NCBI RefSeq assembly: GCF_004361855.1
Contig: NZ_SNWQ01000031.1
Coordinates: 19,220-83,219, forward strand
Length of the DNA: 64,000 nt
Source: Kribbella caucasensis
GTDB taxonomy: Bacteria; Actinomycetota; Actinomycetes; Propionibacteriales; Kribbellaceae
Direction of reading: 5' to 3'
In this document: piece after piece, positions 59,927 through 64,000 of the stretch
Position numbering within the stretch: position 1 is the stretch's first letter
How the letters are laid out: each line of letters opens with the position of its first letter
The notes under the pieces: model-generated
Database searches by the model: none
What the model saw: only the letters and a program-made list of their open reading frames with translations
What the model was told of the DNA's origin: nothing
Position numbers and translations under genes: made by a program

Positions 59927-60116
59927 CTCCCCGATTGGAAGACCGTCCGTGTAGATCTGGCCCGCACGCTTGAACCCCGTGCCCACAGCACTCCGTGAGT
60001 CGAGCGCTGCGCACCATGCCAGCTAAGGGCCGGGGTTGGCAGTGCCGGTGCTGAAGCGCTTTTCTCCGTACAGGAGAGTGTGCGACGGGCCGATACGTGT
60101 TGGCTAGGATGGCCGG
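59927..60116. other. Intergenic gap, no gene seen
   Basis: 190 bp between the hypothetical protein and the SDR gene. Only a weak TCTCC-GTACA-GGAGA dyad near 60063-60077 is visible. Confidence 0.5.
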
Positions 60117-60836
60117 GTGCTCAGTGGGGAAGGTCTGGTCGCTCTGGTTACTGGGGCGAATCGCGGCATTGGCTTCGAGGTTGCGCGACAGCTCGGGCGG
60201 TTGGGATATGTGCCGATCGTCGCTTCGCGTGATCGCGAACTGGGTACGGCGGCGGTGGAACGGCTGGCCGCGGATGGCGTGGTCGCCCAGTGCGTCGAGT
60301 TGGACCTCACTGATGAGGCAACCGTTCGGGCAGCCGCTGAGTGGGTCGATCGTCGGTATGGACGGCTGGACGCGCTGATCAACAATGCGGCTATCGCGGT
60401 TGATGGGCTGCCCAGCCAATTGCCGATCGACTCGTTTCGGCGCACGTTCGAGACCAATGTGATCGGCGTCTTCGCGGTGACGACCGTGATGCTTCCGTTG
60501 CTGCGGGCGGCACGCAACGGCCGCATCGTCAATCTCTCGTCAGGGTCCGCCTCGCTGAGTCTGACCAGCTCCGACTGGCCCGCCGAGTGGAATGCAGCCG
60601 CATATCCGTCGTCGAAATCCGCGGTCAATGCGTTGACCGTCCAGTTTGCAATCGAGCTTCGATCAACCGCCATAAAGGTCAATGCGGTCGATCCCGGGTA
60701 CACGTTGACGGAGATGTCTCCTGGCGCGACCCGGACCGCAGCCGAGGCGGCCGCAGTCGTCGTGCGGTTCGCAACGCTGGACGCGGATGGGCCGACTGGC
60801 GGCTTCTTCAACGCGGAAGGCCCGATCCCCTGGTAA
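60117..60836 (+). CDS. SDR family NAD(P)-dependent oxidoreductase
   Basis: 239 residues from GTG 60117. Carbonyl-reductase-like SDR: VTGANRGIGFEVARQLG, LDLTDEATV, NNAAIAVDG, catalytic Ser in IVNLSSGSASL and Y-x-x-x-K in AAYPSSKSAVNAL, then NAVDPGYTLTEM. Reduces a ketone or aldehyde; substrate unknown. Convergent with the alpha/beta hydrolase gene. Confidence 0.9.
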   Translation: MLSGEGLVALVTGANRGIGFEVARQLGRLGYVPIVASRDRELGTAAVERLAADGVVAQCVELDLTDEATVRAAAEWVDRRYGRLDALINNAAIAVDGLPSQLPIDSFRRTFETNVIGVFAVTTVMLPLLRAARNGRIVNLSSGSASLSLTSSDWPAEWNAAAYPSSKSAVNALTVQFAIELRSTAIKVNAVDPGYTLTEMSPGATRTAAEAAAVVVRFATLDADGPTGGFFNAEGPIPW

Positions 60837-60853
60837 ACCACCGCGCAGCCGAA

Positions 60854-61537
60854 TCATGGTTTCCCACTGGCCGGTGGCAGTGCGCCGAGAACGGCCGCGA
60901 GGTTATGCGGGTCGCGGCGGGCGATGTTGTGACCAACGGGAATTTCGTGAACCCGCCAGCCTGAGTCGTTGCGTAACCGTTCGGTCAGGGTCACGAACGG
61001 GCTACCTGGCCACGCGCCACCACTGATGAACGTTCGGCCGGGCGCGTGCCTGGGGTTGCCTGCCAGCCTGATCGACTGGACGAAGCTCGCCAGCGGGTGC
61101 GGTCGCGCGCGAGGGTCGAGCCCATCGGGGACTGCGACCCATCGACCGTCGGTGCGGGCGCCGGCTATGAACAACTCCCGGAAGTTGTCGCTGGTGAAAG
61201 ACCAACACGAATCCCCGTCGTCCGGGACGTAGGCGTCGATGAAGACGAGCTGATCGAGGCGGTCGCCGAGCCGGTCCGCGACGCCGGCGATCACCATCCC
61301 GCCGTAGCTGTGCCCGCACAGCGCGAGAGGCGTTTTGTCGCTACGCTCAATGATCTCGGCTACCTGGTCAATATGGGTGTCGAGGTTCGGCGGATGGTCC
61401 ACATCGACTGGGCCGTCCAACTCCAACCCTGACAGGGTCACCGACTCGACGTGGTGACCGTCTCGGTGTAGCTCTGCGGCCACCGAGTCGAACACCCATC
61501 CGCCCTGCCAGCCACCCGGCACCATCACGAACTTCAC
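60854..61537 (-). CDS. Alpha/beta hydrolase
   Basis: 227 residues. Oxyanion segment MVPGGWQGGWVFD, nucleophile elbow LCGHSYGGMV (Ser), Asp in FIDAYVPDDGDS region and His in IPVGHNIARRDP. It resembles short esterases of the salicylate esterase/hydroxynitrile lyase-like group. Cytoplasmic. No functional link to neighbours is evident. Confidence 0.88.
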   Translation of the reverse strand: MKFVMVPGGWQGGWVFDSVAAELHRDGHHVESVTLSGLELDGPVDVDHPPNLDTHIDQVAEIIERSDKTPLALCGHSYGGMVIAGVADRLGDRLDQLVFIDAYVPDDGDSCWSFTSDNFRELFIAGARTDGRWVAVPDGLDPRARPHPLASFVQSIRLAGNPRHAPGRTFISGGAWPGSPFVTLTERLRNDSGWRVHEIPVGHNIARRDPHNLAAVLGALPPASGKP

Positions 61538-61649
61538 CGCGTCATCCTAGGCCCACGCAGAACACCACGAGTCCGGTGATTCGGTCAGGCCGAAGTCGTC
61601 CCATTCATACGCGCCGACAATCGACAGGCGCCCGGTGAGGGGCAGGCCC

Positions 61650-62427
61650 TCAAGCACCACGCAGGGCCTGGCTGTTGCGGCGGGCGATGACTCGGGAAAG
61701 GCCGAGCGTTCGGCCGCCGTCGGCGCGGAGCATTTGAGCTTCTTCCCGTCCCGGCGTACCACTGTCGTGGCCGCATGCTTCATTCCACTGCAACCAGTCG
61801 CGCCACCCGTCGGGCAGTCGATCAGCGACCTCGACGGTGACCAGGCCGGTCTTCTCCCAGTGCCGCTGCCACCAGGCGGGGCTGTGCCAGGCGCAGAAGT
61901 CCCATTTCCAGTAGGGCTCAAGGTGTGGTGGGGGAAGCGTCTCGTGCTCCTCGGCGAGACCGGGCTGAACGATGCCGATCTGGCCGCCGCGTTTCACGAA
62001 GCGTGAGTAGTAACCGAGATAGAGGTCGTCGGTGCCGAAGTAGTGGTAGGCGCCGATGCTGATGAGCGCGTCGAAGAAGTCCTCGGCGAAGGGCAGGGCA
62101 TGGGCTTCCGCGTAGATCGGGTGAACCTGGTCTTCCACGTGTGCCTCGGCCGCGCGGCGCAAGTTCTCGTCGGGCTTGACCCACAGGTCAGTCGCCCACA
62201 CCTCAACACCGAACTCCTTGGCCAGGAAGATCGAGCTCAGAGCGGTGCCACATCCCATGTCGAGTATCCGCAGGCCGGGCTCAAGCGGCATGAGATCGGT
62301 CAAGGCCTCCGCCTGCCAGACAGGGTTTGGCCCCATCCCCCCCGTCGACCATCCACCGAGCCGAGTACCCGGCAGACCGCGGATAGCGTTCGTTCCTCAG
62401 CAGCACGTCAAGTTCGGCATCATCCAC
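61650..62427 (-). pseudogene. SAM-dependent methyltransferase, frameshift in G7 tract
   Basis: The main frame from 62336 (MGPNPVWQAEALTDLMP; motif I LRILDMGCGTALSSIFLA; VEVWATDLWV) runs 228 residues to 61650. The family N-terminus is found upstream in another frame (ELDVLLRNERYPRSAGYSAR, then WMVDGG), joining at a run of seven G on this strand (62337-62343). Six G would fuse them into one protein of about 260 residues starting near GTG 62427. Either a frameshift or a shortened protein translated from ATG 62336. Confidence 0.68.
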
Positions 62428-62969
62428 GCGACCGCAGTGTGGGGGACCACCTGCAACCAGGCAAGCAGTTATTCGCTTGCCCGAACGGGTCGCGCCCTGG
62501 ATCTCGACGATGCCCACCCGGCGACTCGGGGCGCGCGGTGGTCGCCTCGCCACGCAACCGGACAGCATGGACCAGGACGACGAGGAGGGCGATCCGGAGG
62601 CGTCAGGGGAGCTGCGGTGTTAGCAGAAGCGTTAGCAAGATCGCGCCGGGAACGCGAAAACCCGGGTCATCCACCCGGCTGACCTGGGGCTTTGCTGGCG
62701 CGCTCGGACCTGCCCCGAGATGCACGCCGTGTCATCCGACCTCGTCCCGGGCTCGAGCTACCGCTGCCACCACGCCTGCGAAACGATCACCTGGCACAAA
62801 ACCGCTCTCATCTGCCCCTGTGGATCTCAGATGTGTACGCAACGCCTTGGCAGGTCGACAAGCCCCTGCTCGGCGATGTGGCTGACGAGTCCCACGGAGT
62901 TCGCCTTGATCGAGCCGCTCCGATGGCGACGGGAACTTCCTGACGTTGGCTGGGCGAGGCACCGAGACT
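62428..62969. other. 540-bp gap without a supported gene
   Basis: Short open frames occur, including a plus-strand Cys/His-containing one around 62720-62986 (CHHACETITWHKTALICPCG), but none has a convincing RBS or family match. GC content falls towards the right end, marking the transition to the less GC-rich toxin-antitoxin-like operon. Confidence 0.4.
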
Positions 62970-62987
62970 ATTATCTGATTAGATAAT
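62970..62987. promoter_or_regulatory. Palindromic operator/promoter of HTH-nucleotidyltransferase operon
   Basis: ATTATCT-GATT-AGATAAT is a perfect 7-4-7 dyad 18 bp before the HTH gene ATG, followed by a TAGGAG ribosome-binding site. Position and symmetry suggest autoregulation by the HTH protein. Confidence 0.6.
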
Positions 62988-63005
62988 CGATCTAGGAGTG
63001 CCGAG

Positions 63006-63587
63006 ATGGACAAGGATAGTCAGGCGGTCAGTGAACTGCTCAACCGCGCCCTCGCTGAGAGTGGGCTGTCTCAGGCTGCGTTCGCCACTGCCCTCGGCAC
63101 GTCTGCTTCCCGCTTCTCCACTTACCGTTCTGGCAGGACCAAGCCGACGGCGCAGTTCGTCCTGCGGGCTGGACGGATCGCTCATGCCCTTCATGCAGCG
63201 CGTGAGTACCGGATCATGACTGCCCCGGCTACCGCGACGGCTATTCGCGAGGCGAGTGATGAAGATTGGGCATGGCGGATGCTGCTTCAGGGCCGCGACC
63301 ACCTGCGCTTGCTGTTACGTCGTCACGATGGCTCCGAAGCTGCTTGGGAGGCAGCACCAAGCACCACTGGTCAGGCGGGCTTCGATACCTTGCTCGCCGT
63401 CCTGACTGCACACGAATTCAAGGCAGCAGGCGAAGATCCACCCGAATGGAGCAAGGTGAAGGCTCTCTCGGATCCATGGGTTCCCAAGCATCCGCTCCTG
63501 GAGCGCGACGAGATCATAGAGCAAACTCCGGACTACTTGGCGCGGGCCAACATCTTTGTTCCTGCTCGCGACTTGGTGACTGCATGA
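63006..63587 (+). CDS. XRE-type HTH protein, antitoxin-like
   Basis: 193 residues. N-terminal helix-turn-helix (about 10-50, ALAESGLSQAAFATALGTSA, then SRFSTYRSGRTKP). The remainder is helical with no named domain. It overlaps by 4 nt a nucleotidyltransferase gene, the arrangement of antitoxins for AbiEii/DUF6036-type nucleotidyltransferase toxins. A palindrome upstream suggests autoregulation. Base composition is visibly less GC-rich than the flanking chromosome, suggesting acquisition by transfer. Confidence 0.72.
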   Translation: MDKDSQAVSELLNRALAESGLSQAAFATALGTSASRFSTYRSGRTKPTAQFVLRAGRIAHALHAAREYRIMTAPATATAIREASDEDWAWRMLLQGRDHLRLLLRRHDGSEAAWEAAPSTTGQAGFDTLLAVLTAHEFKAAGEDPPEWSKVKALSDPWVPKHPLLERDEIIEQTPDYLARANIFVPARDLVTA

Positions 63588-63919
63588 GCGACAGGCGCAA
63601 CGAATTCACGGCCGGCGAAATCGTCGATCTCCTCTCGGAGCTCGACAAGCGACTGAAAACGCGCGGCATTTCTGCATCGGTCTTTGTCGTCGGAGGCGCT
63701 GCAATCGCCGTCACCTCGAATGACAATCCCCGCCGCACGGAGGATATCGACGCCATCACGCGCGACGAGGCCGTGGTCGACGAAGCTCGCGTGATGGCAA
63801 GCCAACGCAAGCTCCCCGAAGACTGGCTGAACACCCGAGCCAGCCCGTGGATGCCACCACTGCCGGAAGGCGCATTGCAACGCAGTGATGCGCCCGGTCT
63901 GCGCACAATACCGGTAACT
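63584..63919 (+). pseudogene. Nucleotidyltransferase (DUF6036/AbiEii-like) toxin, 3' end replaced
   Basis: ATG 63584 overlaps the HTH stop. VFVVGGAAIAVTSNDNPRRT and EDIDAI give the nucleotidyltransferase G-G...D-x-D motif. After about residue 106 (APGLRTIP) family-like sequence ends and the frame runs on through unrelated DNA to the window edge without a stop. From 63920 the opposite strand encodes the C-terminus of another gene. The toxin therefore seems truncated by an insertion, leaving the N-terminal catalytic core only. Confidence 0.6.
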
Positions 63920-64000
63920 TTAGCTCTGGCGCACGATGTTGATCGTGTCCGGCGGGGGTTGGGTCAGGTGGCGGTCGATGGGCTTCTTGGCGGGGAATGG
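63920..64000 (-). CDS. Partial CDS, C-terminus of unidentified protein
   Basis: The minus strand reads an open frame from the window edge ending FPAKKPIDRHLTQPPPDTIN plus IVRQS and TAA at 63920-63922. Composition returns to high GC. It may be the end of a transposase or other cargo gene that interrupted the nucleotidyltransferase, but 26 residues are too few to identify it. Confidence 0.4.
   Translation of the reverse strand, partial: PFPAKKPIDRHLTQPPPDTINIVRQS

Noticed and set aside
62720..62986. 88-codon Cys/His-rich frame as a zinc-binding protein
   Set aside because: No clear RBS, no recognisable family, and it overlaps the promoter/operator of the following operon; recorded only as a possibility.

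Overview
The window is GC-rich, densely packed actinobacterial chromosome. The gene content includes menaquinone synthesis (MenB), a coenzyme-F420-dependent glucose-6-phosphate dehydrogenase, several F420/FMN luciferase-like oxidoreductases, TAT-exported secreted proteins, LacI/SorC/PadR/XRE regulators and an FMN riboswitch. This fits a soil actinomycete of the Kribbella/Nocardioides type. The genus is inferred, since no rRNA or other marker lies in the window. No tRNA, rRNA or CRISPR array was seen.

Layout. 1-9.2 kb: menB with a LacI regulator, a secreted S15-type peptidase, an AraC-DinB regulator, a PadR/HAAS pair, and a class III nucleotide cyclase overlapping a lone cyclic-nucleotide-binding protein. 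9.2-18 kb: a methyltransferase, an unusual RibE-RibB fusion, a secreted DUF4185 (GH183-like) glycosidase, a ThrE exporter, a SorC regulator, a DUF5060/DUF4038 (GH140-like) hydrolase, and an FMN riboswitch driving a second, canonical ribB. 18-26.6 kb: a tightly overlapped sugar operon (split transketolase, TIM-barrel isomerase, ABC importer, nucleoside hydrolase) divergent from an FGGY kinase. Together with the GH140-like enzyme and SorC regulator it resembles a D-apiose/apulose-type catabolic locus. 26.6-33.4 kb: a DUF4097 protein divergent from an IS30-HTH/MarR fusion regulator, then a cupin, Gfo/Idh, DUF993 and two TIM-barrel genes behind a LacI-type operator. 33.6-42.9 kb: a diguanylate cyclase, PhoD, an aldo-keto reductase, an LLM/FMN-reductase pair, an FkbM methyltransferase and an SDR.

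43-54.7 kb: a frameshifted VOC gene, DUF72, an LLM oxidoreductase, Fgd, a carbon-nitrogen hydrolase lacking the usual catalytic Cys, a disordered Ser/Gly/Glu/Asp repeat protein, an MT0933-like antitoxin homologue, and an ABC-2 exporter with a divergent two-component system. 54.7-64 kb looks like an accessory, partly decayed region. It holds frameshifted GNAT, trypsin-like protease, XRE regulator and methyltransferase genes, an N-terminally short SMI1/KNR4 protein, and a HTH/nucleotidyltransferase toxin-antitoxin-like operon cut off near the right edge by foreign sequence.

The intergenic DNA is unusually rich in symmetric elements. There are three copies of a TTGCGTCCGAAGAA inverted repeat, a second small hairpin repeat, a 55-bp imperfect inverted repeat, a 104-bp inverted-repeat element, a four-hairpin 89-bp element and a nested CCTTGAACA palindrome. 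These and several single-base homopolymer frameshifts are the most useful leads.
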